Of a DNA stretch of 64,000 bases, positions 44,486 through 54,336 are shown piece after piece (positions within the stretch are counted from its first letter, which is position 1; every line of letters starts with the position of its first letter). Where the stretch lies: positions 100,164 to 164,163 of the forward strand of contig JBBIIP010000003.1 in the NCBI GenBank assembly GCA_037446395.1. Reading direction: 5' to 3'. This DNA is from JAAYJT01 sp037446395 (lineage in GTDB: Bacteria > Bacteroidota > Bacteroidia > Bacteroidales > JAAYJT01). A program made the position numbers and the translations under genes. A model generated the notes under the pieces. It did no database searches. It had not been told where the DNA came from and saw nothing but the letters and a program-made list of their open reading frames with translations.

Positions 44486-45948
44486 GAGTATTAAAGGACA
44501 TATTATATCGGTCAGGAATTGAGGAAGTGATTGGCGATTTGTCAATTTCCGTCTCAAATGTGTCGCTTGACTCGCGAAAAGTTGCCAAAGGAGATCTCTT
44601 TATCGCGGTCAGGGGAGTTCAATCCGATGGCCATGAATTTATTGAGCAAGCCATCGCTCATGGAGCTAATGCAATAATATGCGAAGATTTTCCTAAAGAA
44701 ATAGCTGATAAAGTCGTTTTTGTAAAAGTTAAAGACTCACATACAGCGCTGGGAATAATCGCTTCAAATTATTACGACAATCCCTCATCGAAGCTAAAGC
44801 TCATTGGAATAACGGGCACAAATGGCAAAACCACAACAGCTACACTACTATTTCAGCTCTTTTCTTCGCTTGGGTATCGGTGTGGCTTGCTTTCGACCAT
44901 TCGCAACATATTGGTTGACAAGCAGTTACCAGCAACTCTTACTACTCCTGACCCTATCAGCATCAATTCCATGCTTCATGAAATGTGCATTTTAGGCATT
45001 ACGCATTGTTTTATGGAAGTTAGCTCACATGCTGTCGCCCAACAACGAATTGCCGGACTTCACTTCACCGGCGGTGTTTTTACAAATATTACTCACGATC
45101 ATCTGGACTATCATGGAACATTTGACAACTATTTAAAAGCCAAGAAGACCTTTTTTGATGAGCTGCCTCCAACTGCCTTTGCTCTTGCGAACTCCGACGA
45201 CCGAAATGGCAAGGTTATGTTGCAAAACACAAAGGCTGCCAGGCATTTTTATGGTTTGCACAATATGGTTGAATTCAAAGGCCGGATAATCGAGGCCAGC
45301 TTCGAAGGTTTGCAAATGAATATCAACGGACAGGAAGCCTGGTTTAAGCTCGTGGGGACATTCAATGGCTACAACCTGCTGGCAGTTTTTGGTACCGCTA
45401 TACTGCTTGGTGAATCAGAAGAAAAGGTGCTAACGCGATTGAGTGGACTCGGTACAGTGGAAGGCCGTTTCGATTACTTCATCTCAGACAAGAAAGTGGT
45501 GGCCATTATTGACTACGCCCATACTCCTGATGCACTCGAAAACGTGCTTCAAACAATCAATAACATCCGAACGGGAAATGAGCAACTGATCACTGTGGTC
45601 GGAGCCGGCGGAAACCGTGACAAGTCAAAAAGGCCTTTGATGGCAAAAATTGTTTGCCGGCAGAGCACCTTCACTATTCTGACTTCTGATAATCCCCGCG
45701 ATGAAGAACCTTTTGAGATCATCGAAGACATGCGCGCCGGCATTCCGCATGAATTGAAGAAACGCGTACTGGCAATTGAAAACCGTCGCGAGGCCATACG
45801 CACAGCATGTGCGATGGCAAAAAAAGGAGACATCATTCTTGTAGCAGGGAAGGGTCATGAGAAATACCAGGAGATCAAAGGAGTGAAGCACCCCTTCGAC
45901 GATATGAATGTATTGAATGAGATGCTTTCAAATCCGAATATTGAATAA
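44482..45948 (+). CDS. murE: UDP-N-acetylmuramoyl-L-alanyl-D-glutamate--2,6-diaminopimelate ligase
   Basis: A 488-residue Mur ligase that adds the third amino acid to the peptide stem. ATP-binding GTNGKTTTATLL, central MEVSSHAVAQQRI and late DYAHTPDAL. The specificity motif reads DNPRDE, which selects meso-diaminopimelate. Thus the peptidoglycan is the usual Gram-negative mDAP type. Confidence 0.96.
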   Translation: MRVLKDILYRSGIEEVIGDLSISVSNVSLDSRKVAKGDLFIAVRGVQSDGHEFIEQAIAHGANAIICEDFPKEIADKVVFVKVKDSHTALGIIASNYYDNPSSKLKLIGITGTNGKTTTATLLFQLFSSLGYRCGLLSTIRNILVDKQLPATLTTPDPISINSMLHEMCILGITHCFMEVSSHAVAQQRIAGLHFTGGVFTNITHDHLDYHGTFDNYLKAKKTFFDELPPTAFALANSDDRNGKVMLQNTKAARHFYGLHNMVEFKGRIIEASFEGLQMNINGQEAWFKLVGTFNGYNLLAVFGTAILLGESEEKVLTRLSGLGTVEGRFDYFISDKKVVAIIDYAHTPDALENVLQTINNIRTGNEQLITVVGAGGNRDKSKRPLMAKIVCRQSTFTILTSDNPRDEEPFEIIEDMRAGIPHELKKRVLAIENRREAIRTACAMAKKGDIILVAGKGHEKYQEIKGVKHPFDDMNVLNEMLSNPNIE

Positions 45949-45963
45949 TAACACAAAACCGAC

Positions 45964-47214
45964 ATGCTATATTACCTGTTCGCATATCTTGATAAAACAT
46001 TTGATCTCCCTGGTGCAGGTTTGTTTCAATATATTTCATTCAGGGCAGGTGCAGCAGTGATTTTATCTTTGATAATTTCACTTGTACTTGGGAAAAAGAT
46101 CATTAACTACCTGAAAAGGAAGCAAGTAAAGGAATCCATCCGGGACCTTGGCCTTGAAGGAGAAAAGATAAAGGAAGGAACTCCAACGATGGGTGGATTA
46201 ATCATCCTTGGAGCCATTCTGGTTCCGAGTTTACTTTTTTTACGCCTGGATAATATTTATGTGATCCTTATCCTATTTTCAACCATCTGGCTTGGATTTA
46301 TCGGGTTTCTGGATGATTATATCAAGGTATTCAAGCAAGCAAAGAAAGGATTGGCTGCACGTTCAAAACTAATGGGACAGGTGGTATTGGGAATAGTGGT
46401 CGGAACCACCCTTTATTTCAGCGATGAGGTTGTAATACGCGAAAAAATTCATACCCCCCGGAGCCAAGAAACAGTTGTGGCATCAACTACCGAAACAATG
46501 ACCCCCGCCGTGATTTACTCGAGGCACTCAGTGAAATCAACCAAAACAACGATCCCATTCGTAAAAAATAATGAGTTTGACTATTCGATGCTTCTTTCAT
46601 TTTTAGGAAAATGGGCAAAGAAATTTGCTTGGCTGGTATATATTCCGATTGTGATTCTGATCATCACTGCGGTGTCGAATGGAGCAAATCTTACAGATGG
46701 CATGGATGGGTTGGCCACAGGCACTTCAGCAATTATTGGTGTTACACTCGGAATCCTTGCATGGGTGTCCGGCAACTTTGTCTTTGCCGATTATCTTAAC
46801 ATTATGTACTTGCCCAATACCGGTGAGCTTACAATCTTTATCAGCGCTTTTGTGGGCGCCTGTGCAGGATTCCTGTGGTATAACAGCTATCCTGCCCAGG
46901 TGTTCATGGGCGATACGGGAAGTCTTGCATTGGGCGGAATCATCGCCGTATTTGCCATTATGATTCGCAAAGAATTACTTATTCCGATCCTTTGCGGAAT
47001 CTTCCTGGTCGAAAATCTTTCGGTTATGCTCCAGGTGGCCTGGTTTAAATATACCCGAAAACGCTACGGCCAAGGGCGAAGGATTTTTCTGATGTCGCCA
47101 TTGCACCATCATTTTCAAATGATTGGATATAAGGAACCTAAAATCGTTATGCGCTTCCTGATTGTTGGCCTGATGCTTGCCGTGCTCACGATTATTACAC
47201 TTAAAATCAGGTAA
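45964..47214 (+). CDS. mraY: Phospho-N-acetylmuramoyl-pentapeptide-transferase
   Basis: A 416-residue polytopic membrane enzyme with about ten membrane segments. It transfers phospho-MurNAc-pentapeptide to undecaprenyl phosphate to give lipid I. Landmarks: EGTPTMGGL, FLDDYIKV (catalytic Asp pair), NLTDGMDGLA, and MSPLHHHFQM. An insert of about 60 residues in a loop (around 150-215) makes it longer than E. coli MraY (360), which is common in Bacteroidota. Confidence 0.96.
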   Translation: MLYYLFAYLDKTFDLPGAGLFQYISFRAGAAVILSLIISLVLGKKIINYLKRKQVKESIRDLGLEGEKIKEGTPTMGGLIILGAILVPSLLFLRLDNIYVILILFSTIWLGFIGFLDDYIKVFKQAKKGLAARSKLMGQVVLGIVVGTTLYFSDEVVIREKIHTPRSQETVVASTTETMTPAVIYSRHSVKSTKTTIPFVKNNEFDYSMLLSFLGKWAKKFAWLVYIPIVILIITAVSNGANLTDGMDGLATGTSAIIGVTLGILAWVSGNFVFADYLNIMYLPNTGELTIFISAFVGACAGFLWYNSYPAQVFMGDTGSLALGGIIAVFAIMIRKELLIPILCGIFLVENLSVMLQVAWFKYTRKRYGQGRRIFLMSPLHHHFQMIGYKEPKIVMRFLIVGLMLAVLTIITLKIR

Positions 47215-47220
47215 GAAAGA

Positions 47221-48564
47221 ATGAAAAAGTATGGGATAGCAGTTTTAGGAGGAGGCGAAAGCGGAACAGGCGCTGCCGTGCTTGCCAAAACCATGCATTT
47301 GCCGGTTTTTCTTTCCGACCAGGGGTCAATCAAGACGGAAAACAAGCAGGTACTACAACAGTACGATATTTATTTTGAGGAGGGAAAACATAATATTGAT
47401 AGAATCCTGAAAGCCGACCTTGTGGTTAAGAGCCCAGGTATACCCGATCGCAATGCAGTTGTTGCAGCTGTCAAAACCAAAGGCATCCCCGTGATCTCTG
47501 AAATAGAGTTTGCAGGCAGATTTACAAATGTTCCAAAAATATGTATCACCGGAACCAACGGCAAAACCACCACTACCCTACTCACCTGGCACCTGCTCAA
47601 CAAGGCCGGCATAAATGCTGGTTTAGCGGGTAATGTTGGTAAAAGTTTTGCCATGCAGGTCGCCACCCAGAAACACGATATATATGTGCTTGAAATAAGC
47701 AGCTTTCAGTTAGACGGAATGTTTGATTTTAAGGCAGATATAGCTATTCTGACAAATATCACTCCCGATCATCTTGATCGGTACGACAACAAGTTTTCGA
47801 ATTATGTGGATTCAAAATTCAGAATACTTCAAAATCAAACCCCGAACGATGCATTCATTTATTGCGCTGACGATCCGGTGATTAGGTCAGAAATAGGGCA
47901 TCGGACGATTGTTGCAAAAAAATATCCATTCTCAACCTTACAATCCATTGGAGGTGAAGGGGCTTTTTTAGAAAAAGACGAACTAGTTATTAATATAAAT
48001 GCTGAGGAATTTCGCATGACAATTGAAGAACTTGCCCTACAGGGCCGACACAACATATGCAATTCTATGGCGGCAGGCATCGCTGCCCGCTTGGTGGGTC
48101 TGCGCAAAGAGACAATCAAGCAATGCCTTAGCGATTTCCAAAACGTTGAGCATCGACTCGAGTACGTTTCGAACGTGCATGGAATTGAATTTATCAACGA
48201 TTCAAAGGCAACAAACATTAACTCAACCTGGTATGCCATTGAAAGCATGAATAAGCGAGTTGTCTGGATTGCCGGAGGACTTGATAAGGGGAACGACTAT
48301 GGGCAATTGGTTGATCTTGTGAAAGCCAAAGTCAAAGGGATTGTTTGCCTTGGCATTGATAACACTGCAATCATCAACGCCTTTGCTCATTTGAATTTGC
48401 CGATTGTCGAAACCCTCTCTGCCGCTGACGCGGTGGTAGAAAGCTATCATATGGCAGAGTCAGGCGAGGTAGTTCTACTCTCGCCAGCCTGCGCAAGTTT
48501 CGATCTGTTTGAAAATTTTGAAGATCGGGGAAATCAGTTCAAAAAAGCAGTTAGATTGCTATAA
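47221..48564 (+). CDS. murD: UDP-N-acetylmuramoylalanine--D-glutamate ligase
   Basis: A 447-residue Mur ligase adding D-Glu. N-terminal Rossmann-like GGGESGTGAAVLA, ATP site TGTNGKTTTTLL, EISSFQLDG, ITPDHLDRY and the C-terminal VWIAGGLDKGNDY. It is 6 bases from mraY and 9 from ftsW. Confidence 0.96.
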   Translation: MKKYGIAVLGGGESGTGAAVLAKTMHLPVFLSDQGSIKTENKQVLQQYDIYFEEGKHNIDRILKADLVVKSPGIPDRNAVVAAVKTKGIPVISEIEFAGRFTNVPKICITGTNGKTTTTLLTWHLLNKAGINAGLAGNVGKSFAMQVATQKHDIYVLEISSFQLDGMFDFKADIAILTNITPDHLDRYDNKFSNYVDSKFRILQNQTPNDAFIYCADDPVIRSEIGHRTIVAKKYPFSTLQSIGGEGAFLEKDELVININAEEFRMTIEELALQGRHNICNSMAAGIAARLVGLRKETIKQCLSDFQNVEHRLEYVSNVHGIEFINDSKATNINSTWYAIESMNKRVVWIAGGLDKGNDYGQLVDLVKAKVKGIVCLGIDNTAIINAFAHLNLPIVETLSAADAVVESYHMAESGEVVLLSPACASFDLFENFEDRGNQFKKAVRLL

Positions 48565-48573
48565 CTACTTATA

Positions 48574-49737
48574 ATGAAACTTATTTCGAGCATAAAAAAC
48601 GTTAAGGGAGACAAAGCAATTTGGGGAGTTGTGATACTTCTTTCCATCTTTTCGTTACTTGCCGTCTACAGCTCAACCAGCACATTGGCCTATCGCTACA
48701 AGCAGGGCAATACCGAATACTATATGTTTAAGCACCTGGGCATATTGTTACTCGGCCTGGGGCTCATGTATCTAACCCACAAGGTGCATTTCAGATGGTT
48801 TGGAAAGTTGGCTTTTGTTGCCCTATTGATTGCCATTCCTTTGCTTGCTTATACAATGTTCTTCGGAACCAGCATCAATGATGCCAGCCGGTGGGCAACT
48901 TTGCCGCTTATAAATTTAAGCTTTCAGCCTTCAGATTTTGCCAAGCTCGCCATATTTATTTATTTGGCGCGTGTTCTCGGTAAAAATCAGGACTTTGTAA
49001 GAGACTTTAAATTTAATCTGATATTTATTATTATTCCAACACTTTTGGTCGTGTTGCTGATTTTGCCTTCAAATCTGTCAACTGCAGTTATTATTTTCGC
49101 CAGCTGCATTACCATTATGTTTATTGGCAGGGTCAAACTCACCCACCTTGCTGGGTTGGTTGGCGCATCTTTGATCGTTATTGCTGTCTTGGTACTTGTT
49201 TTATGGAAATATCCGGATTTTGGAAGGTTTGAAACATGGAAAAACCGTATCGAAAACCATTTTGGGGAAGATACGGATGCCAGATACCAGTCCGACCAGG
49301 CGAAGATTGCTATAGCAACAGGAGGATTATTTGGAAAACAGCCAGGCAATAGTGTTCAAAAGAATTTTCTGCCACAACCATATTCTGATTTCATATTTGC
49401 AATCATAATTGAAGAGTATGGGATCATCATAGGAGGCGGTGTGTTGGTATTGCTGTATCTTATTTTACTATTTAGGGCAGCAAACATTGCCACCCGAACA
49501 GAAAGCAAGTTTGGAGCTTTCCTCACTTTCGGGCTGGCGTTCAGCCTGGTACTCCAGGCAATGATAAATATGCTTGTTGCCGTTGGTTTTGTGCCTGTTA
49601 CCGGGCAACCCTTGCCATTGGTGAGTATGGGAGGCACCTCGCTTTGGTTTACAAGTATTGCCATAGGAATAATTCTGAGCGTCAGCCGGTCGCTTGAAAC
49701 AGATGCAACTATAGATGGAGAGTATGCCGATGCATAA
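48574..49737 (+). CDS. ftsW: Peptidoglycan polymerase FtsW (SEDS family)
   Basis: A 387-residue SEDS glycosyltransferase with about ten membrane segments. Typical landmarks are YSSTSTLAYR at the first segment, NDASRWATLPLINLSFQPSDFAKLA (with the conserved Arg-Trp and Pro-Ser), and the late VTGQPLPLVSMGGTS. It polymerises septal glycan together with FtsI. It overlaps murG. Confidence 0.95.
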   Translation: MKLISSIKNVKGDKAIWGVVILLSIFSLLAVYSSTSTLAYRYKQGNTEYYMFKHLGILLLGLGLMYLTHKVHFRWFGKLAFVALLIAIPLLAYTMFFGTSINDASRWATLPLINLSFQPSDFAKLAIFIYLARVLGKNQDFVRDFKFNLIFIIIPTLLVVLLILPSNLSTAVIIFASCITIMFIGRVKLTHLAGLVGASLIVIAVLVLVLWKYPDFGRFETWKNRIENHFGEDTDARYQSDQAKIAIATGGLFGKQPGNSVQKNFLPQPYSDFIFAIIIEEYGIIIGGGVLVLLYLILLFRAANIATRTESKFGAFLTFGLAFSLVLQAMINMLVAVGFVPVTGQPLPLVSMGGTSLWFTSIAIGIILSVSRSLETDATIDGEYADA

Positions 49738-50845
49738 AATAAAAGTAATCATCAGTGGTGGCGGTACTGGCGGGCATATTTTTCCTGCCATTGCCATTGC
49801 CGATGCACTCAAAAGAGCGCATCCGTCCATGGAGATTCTCTTTGTCGGGGCTCTTGGTAAAATGGAGATGGAAAAAGTCCCTGCAGCAGGATACAAGATT
49901 ATCGGCATCCCGGTTAGGGGATTGCAGCGCCGAATGAGTGTCAAAAATCTTTGGCTGCCATTCAGGCTGTTTGCCAGTATTCTCAAAGCCAGGAAAATTA
50001 TAAAGTATTTCAAACCCGATGTAGTTGTTGGTGTTGGCGGATATGCATCCGGTCCGGTTCTTTTGGTGGCTTCGATGAACAGAATTCCTACGCTGATCCA
50101 GGAGCAAAATTCTTATGCAGGGATAACCAACAGACTACTTGCTAAAAGGGCCTCAAAAATTGCAGTTGCTTATCACGGAATGGATAAATTCTTCCCATCA
50201 GGTAAGATTATCCTTAGTGGCAACCCGGTACGAAAAGATATTGTAGACCTCGAAGGTAAGCGCTCGGCTGCTGCCGCTTTTTTTGACTTAGATCTTTCGA
50301 AGAAGACCGTGCTTGTTATCGGCGGCAGCCTCGGCGCACTTTCGATCAACGAAAGCACAGTTAGATTCTTGCCAACGATGACCTCCTCGTCAATACAACT
50401 TATTTGGCAATGCGGCAATAATTATTTTCCGAAAGCAGAAAAACTTACTCATGAACAAGGAGGGGGCCTCATAAGAGTTTACCCGTTTATTACACGAATG
50501 GATTTAGCCTATGCCATGGCCGACGTGGTTGTATCGCGAGCCGGAGCCATTGCTATTTCCGAATTGTGTGTTGCTGCAAAGCCAGCCATATTAATCCCCT
50601 CACCCAATGTGGCCGAAGACCATCAAACCCACAATGCGATGGCGCTTGTAAGCAAGAATGCTGCCATCTTGATTAAAGATGATGAAGCAACCTTGAAGTT
50701 GGGAGACACAGTGAAAAATATGCTTTCATCCCCAACTTTATGTAAAGAATTATCAGATAATATCAGTGCGCTGGCTTTTGAGAGGGCTGCAGAAACCATC
50801 GCCAATGAAATACTCATGCTTGCATCAAAGGAAAAACGACAATGA
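49730..50845 (+). CDS. murG: UDP-N-acetylglucosamine--MurNAc-(pentapeptide) pyrophosphoryl-undecaprenol GlcNAc transferase
   Basis: About 371 residues; makes lipid II from lipid I. The N-terminal ISGGGTGGHIFPAIAIADAL binds the lipid diphosphate; GVGGYASGP, EQNSYAGITNR and the second-half RAGAIAISEL and IPSPNVAEDHQTHNA fit the family. Three in-frame ATGs (49715, 49724, 49730) are possible; I chose 49730 because family members start a few residues before the GGGTGGH motif. All overlap the ftsW end. Confidence 0.95.
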   Translation: MHKIKVIISGGGTGGHIFPAIAIADALKRAHPSMEILFVGALGKMEMEKVPAAGYKIIGIPVRGLQRRMSVKNLWLPFRLFASILKARKIIKYFKPDVVVGVGGYASGPVLLVASMNRIPTLIQEQNSYAGITNRLLAKRASKIAVAYHGMDKFFPSGKIILSGNPVRKDIVDLEGKRSAAAAFFDLDLSKKTVLVIGGSLGALSINESTVRFLPTMTSSSIQLIWQCGNNYFPKAEKLTHEQGGGLIRVYPFITRMDLAYAMADVVVSRAGAIAISELCVAAKPAILIPSPNVAEDHQTHNAMALVSKNAAILIKDDEATLKLGDTVKNMLSSPTLCKELSDNISALAFERAAETIANEILMLASKEKRQ

Positions 50846-52233
50846 GTCGCCAACTTCAACATACTAATCCTGCAACCGATTGGAATTCTGTTTTTTTCAT
50901 CGGAATTGGTGGCATTGGGATGAGTGCCCTGGCACGATACCTCAGTGCTCATGGGGTAGCAGTGAGCGGATATGACCGAAGCCGTACGTCACTCACCGAT
51001 GAGCTGGAGCAGGAAGGCATCACTGTTTATTATTCTGATAATCCCCTTACAATTCCCCCAACGGTTGATGCAGTTGTTTATACGCCTGCGATACCCAAAG
51101 AAACACGATTGTATCAGCACGCCATGGGTTTACAGGTACCTTTAATCAAACGTTCAACACTGCTGGGCATAATTGCAAATAAATATCGCTTGCTCGCTGT
51201 GTCAGGCACGCACGGAAAAACTACGGTTTCAACGCTGCTGGCTCACATATTGAGCTTCCATGAAAGAGGATGCAATGGAATTCTGGGTGGGATTTCTAAA
51301 AATTATAACACCAACATGTTGGTTGCGCCCGAAAGCGATCTGTTTGTCACCGAAGCAGATGAATTCGATCGTTCATTCCTTGAACTTAAGCCCTGGCTTG
51401 CGGTCATCACCTCGACAGATGCCGATCATCTCGACATATATGAAGACATCCACAACCTGAAGCACACATTTTCAGAGTTTACATCGCAGGTAAGGGAAGG
51501 CGGCAAACTTGTTCTGAAAACTCAATTGGACCTGAAGGTTGAAGCTGAAAAGACAGTTGGCGTCTTTAGCTACTCGCTCTCCGAAGAGGCAAATTTCTAT
51601 GCACAAAACATCAAGCTTAACGGAATTTATTACCAATTCGATCTGGCTACCCCCTTTGGGTTGATCTCTGATCTAACCCTCGGAATATCAGGCCTTATAA
51701 ACGTTGAAAACGCTGTTGCTGCTTCGGCAACAGCTATCCTGGCAGGCGCATCGAAATCAGCCGTAAGAAAAGGCCTTGCTACATTCACGGGAGTAAAACG
51801 ACGCTTCGATTATCGAATCATTCGCAGTGATTTTATTTATATTGATGACTATGCCCATCATCCGCAGGAGCTGAATGCTTGTATCGCTTCTGTGAGAAAG
51901 TTGTACCCCGATAAGGAAATAACCGGGGTTTTTCAGCCGCATCTGTTTAGCCGTACACGCGATTTTGCTCACGAATTTTCACGTAGCCTCGAAAAACTCG
52001 ACCGTGTGATCCTGTTGGATATTTACCCTGCAAGAGAACAACCGATGCCCGATGTAACATCCTCTATGCTCCTCACTAAAATCGACAAGGAGGAGAAGTA
52101 TTTGCTTGGCAAAGAAGAGCTTGTTGAGAAACTATTGGCAATGAAACCACAGGTTTTATTAACCCTTGGGGCTGGTGATATCGACAGGTTGGTGGAGCCC
52201 ATCGAAAACGCTTTTAAAACAAGCAACAAATGA
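50842..52233 (+). CDS. murC: UDP-N-acetylmuramate--L-alanine ligase
   Basis: A 463-residue Mur ligase adding L-Ala. N-terminal FIGIGGIGMSALARYL, ATP site SGTHGKTTVSTLL, EADEFDRSFL, central NVENAVAASA and DDYAHHPQEL. Its start overlaps the murG stop and its stop overlaps the next gene, both as ATGA. Confidence 0.96.
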   Translation: MSRQLQHTNPATDWNSVFFIGIGGIGMSALARYLSAHGVAVSGYDRSRTSLTDELEQEGITVYYSDNPLTIPPTVDAVVYTPAIPKETRLYQHAMGLQVPLIKRSTLLGIIANKYRLLAVSGTHGKTTVSTLLAHILSFHERGCNGILGGISKNYNTNMLVAPESDLFVTEADEFDRSFLELKPWLAVITSTDADHLDIYEDIHNLKHTFSEFTSQVREGGKLVLKTQLDLKVEAEKTVGVFSYSLSEEANFYAQNIKLNGIYYQFDLATPFGLISDLTLGISGLINVENAVAASATAILAGASKSAVRKGLATFTGVKRRFDYRIIRSDFIYIDDYAHHPQELNACIASVRKLYPDKEITGVFQPHLFSRTRDFAHEFSRSLEKLDRVILLDIYPAREQPMPDVTSSMLLTKIDKEEKYLLGKEELVEKLLAMKPQVLLTLGAGDIDRLVEPIENAFKTSNK

Positions 52234-53024
52234 TAAAAAAGGTGTTCATTATATTGTTTTCATTGCTACTCACCGCTGGATCTGGCGCGTTGCTGGGTTT
52301 CTTTAGAGATGAACATAATAAATCCAAATTCAATTATATTGATATCCGTATCGCTTATGGCAGCCCTGATACCTTGATTGATTCTGGCGATATATACCAA
52401 ATTGTTCAAACAAACTTTGGTAATATTATAGGAAAATCTATTGAAGAAATCAACCTGCGGTCCGTCGAATCATACATCAGAAAAAATCATTACGTAGCTG
52501 ATTTAAGCCTCGAGGCGATGCTTAATGGCAAACTTAAAATCAGGATCAACCAACGTGTGCCTATGCTCCGGCTGCTGACTGAGTCTTCATCCTTCTATAT
52601 TGATACGACCGGTTTTGTGATGCCAATTTCGTCAAAATATATTGCCAGGCTTCCAGTCGTTTCAGGATACATCCAGCCAAAGAGTGTTATTGCGCCAGGC
52701 ACCAAGATATTTTTGAAAGAAAGTGCAAATTCGAAGGAGGAACCAAACAGGCTGCTTCATTGCTTTTTGGTGGCAAAGTATGTTTTCGGCAATGAAAGCC
52801 TATTTCCCCTTATCGATCAATTTTATGTGAATGAGCAAGGTGAGCTGGAACTGATTTCAAAATTCGGAAATCACACCATTCTCTTTGGCAAAGCAGATAA
52901 CATTGAAGAAAAATTCAATAAGCTTCTGGCTTTCTACAAACAAGGAATACCCAAATATGGATGGACTGCATTTGGCCATCTAAACCTGAAATATAGTAAT
53001 CAAGTGGTTTGTTCAAAAAATTAA
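52230..53024 (+). CDS. FtsQ-like cell-division protein
   Basis: 264 residues with an N-terminal membrane segment (about 4-22) and a periplasmic part. The latter includes a POTRA-like region (IIGKSIEEINLRSVESYIRKNHYVADLSLEAMLNGKLKIRINQRVPMLRL) and a beta domain (FVMPISSKYIARLPVVSGYI). Place between murC and ftsA and topology identify the FtsQ/DivIB counterpart, despite low similarity to E. coli FtsQ. Confidence 0.85.
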   Translation: MIKKVFIILFSLLLTAGSGALLGFFRDEHNKSKFNYIDIRIAYGSPDTLIDSGDIYQIVQTNFGNIIGKSIEEINLRSVESYIRKNHYVADLSLEAMLNGKLKIRINQRVPMLRLLTESSSFYIDTTGFVMPISSKYIARLPVVSGYIQPKSVIAPGTKIFLKESANSKEEPNRLLHCFLVAKYVFGNESLFPLIDQFYVNEQGELELISKFGNHTILFGKADNIEEKFNKLLAFYKQGIPKYGWTAFGHLNLKYSNQVVCSKN

Positions 53025-53030
53025 CAGGAT

Positions 53031-54293
53031 ATGGAATCATCAGACATTATTGTAGGGCTCGATATTGGCACAACCAAGATTGCCGCTATTGTGGGCAGGC
53101 GAAACAAACATGGCAAAATCGAAATCATGGGTTTTGGCAAAACCGAATCGTATGGTGTGAAGCGTGGTGTTGTTGCCAACATCGAAAACACAGTGTTGAG
53201 TATCCAAAAAGCAATAGAAGAAGCCAGCCAGCGATCGAAAGTTTCGATAGAAACCGTGCATGTTGGTATTGCCGGACAACACATAAAAAGCCTTCAGCAC
53301 CACGGTTCAAAAGTTCGAAGTAATCCGAATGATGAAATTACCCAAGGAGACCTTGACGTATTAACTGAAGAAACGTTCAAGCTCGCTATGAATCCCGGGG
53401 AAGAAATTATTGACGTCATTCCCCAGGAATATACCATTGATGGTGAGCCGGGTATAAAATCGCCGAAAGGTATGTTGGGGAGCAATATCGAGGCCAACTA
53501 TCATATTATTACAGGCCAGACCATGGCAGCTAAAAACATTTATACCTGTGTGGTGAAAGCTGGCTTGGACGTTTCGAGCCTGATTCTTGAGCCATTGGCA
53601 TCATCTCAGGCTGTGTTGAGTGCTGAAGAAAAAGAGGCTGGGGTTGTTTTGGTTGACATTGGAGGTGGCACAACCGATATCGCCATCTTCCAGGATGACA
53701 TCATCCGGCATACCGCAGTTATCCCTTTTGGAGGCGACGCTATAACCGAAGATATCAAAGAAGGTTGCTCAATCATCAGGCGACATGCCGAAGAGCTGAA
53801 GATAAAATTTGGATCAGCTTTGGCTTGCGAAAATAAAGAAGAAGAAATCGTGACAATACCTGGCCTCAGGGGCCGTGCACCAAAAGAAATAACATTACGC
53901 AACCTTGCCAGCATTATCCAGGCCAGGATGGAAGAGATTCTTGAGCATGTTGACTATGAAATAAAAAACTCCAACCTTGAAAAGAAACTTATTGCTGGCA
54001 TAGTATTGACAGGCGGAGGAGCTCAATTACGCGATATCGCTCAACTTACCTCCTATATCACCGGGATGGATACCCGCATTGGCTACCCGAATGAACACCT
54101 TGCACACAATAGCCCTGAGGAAATTGGGGCTCCCATGTATGCAACGGGTGTTGGATTGGTTATGATTGGCTTTGAAAAGCTGGAGAAAGCCAACCAAAAA
54201 GCCATTGAAGCGAATCAAAAAACCAAAAAAAGATCACAACGGAGAAGTCAGACATTCTTCGAGCATATCAAAGGCCTTTTCGAAAACGACTAA
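53031..54293 (+). CDS. ftsA: Cell-division protein FtsA
   Basis: A 420-residue actin-like ATPase that tethers FtsZ to the membrane. It has phosphate-1 GLDIGTTKIAAIV, the 1C domain, phosphate-2 VVLVDIGGGTTDIAIF, and adenosine motif GIVLTGGGAQL. A basic, Lys/Gln-rich linker leads to a C-terminal amphipathic segment (FFEHIKGLFEND) that should bind membrane. Confidence 0.96.
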   Translation: MESSDIIVGLDIGTTKIAAIVGRRNKHGKIEIMGFGKTESYGVKRGVVANIENTVLSIQKAIEEASQRSKVSIETVHVGIAGQHIKSLQHHGSKVRSNPNDEITQGDLDVLTEETFKLAMNPGEEIIDVIPQEYTIDGEPGIKSPKGMLGSNIEANYHIITGQTMAAKNIYTCVVKAGLDVSSLILEPLASSQAVLSAEEKEAGVVLVDIGGGTTDIAIFQDDIIRHTAVIPFGGDAITEDIKEGCSIIRRHAEELKIKFGSALACENKEEEIVTIPGLRGRAPKEITLRNLASIIQARMEEILEHVDYEIKNSNLEKKLIAGIVLTGGGAQLRDIAQLTSYITGMDTRIGYPNEHLAHNSPEEIGAPMYATGVGLVMIGFEKLEKANQKAIEANQKTKKRSQRRSQTFFEHIKGLFEND

Positions 54294-54336
54294 TATCTTA
54301 ATTCATTAATAAATCAATCATCACGGAGAACTAATT

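Noticed and set aside
45964..47214. Extra loop in MraY as a recent insertion
   Set aside because: Longer MraY loops are usual in Bacteroidota; frame and codon use are continuous.
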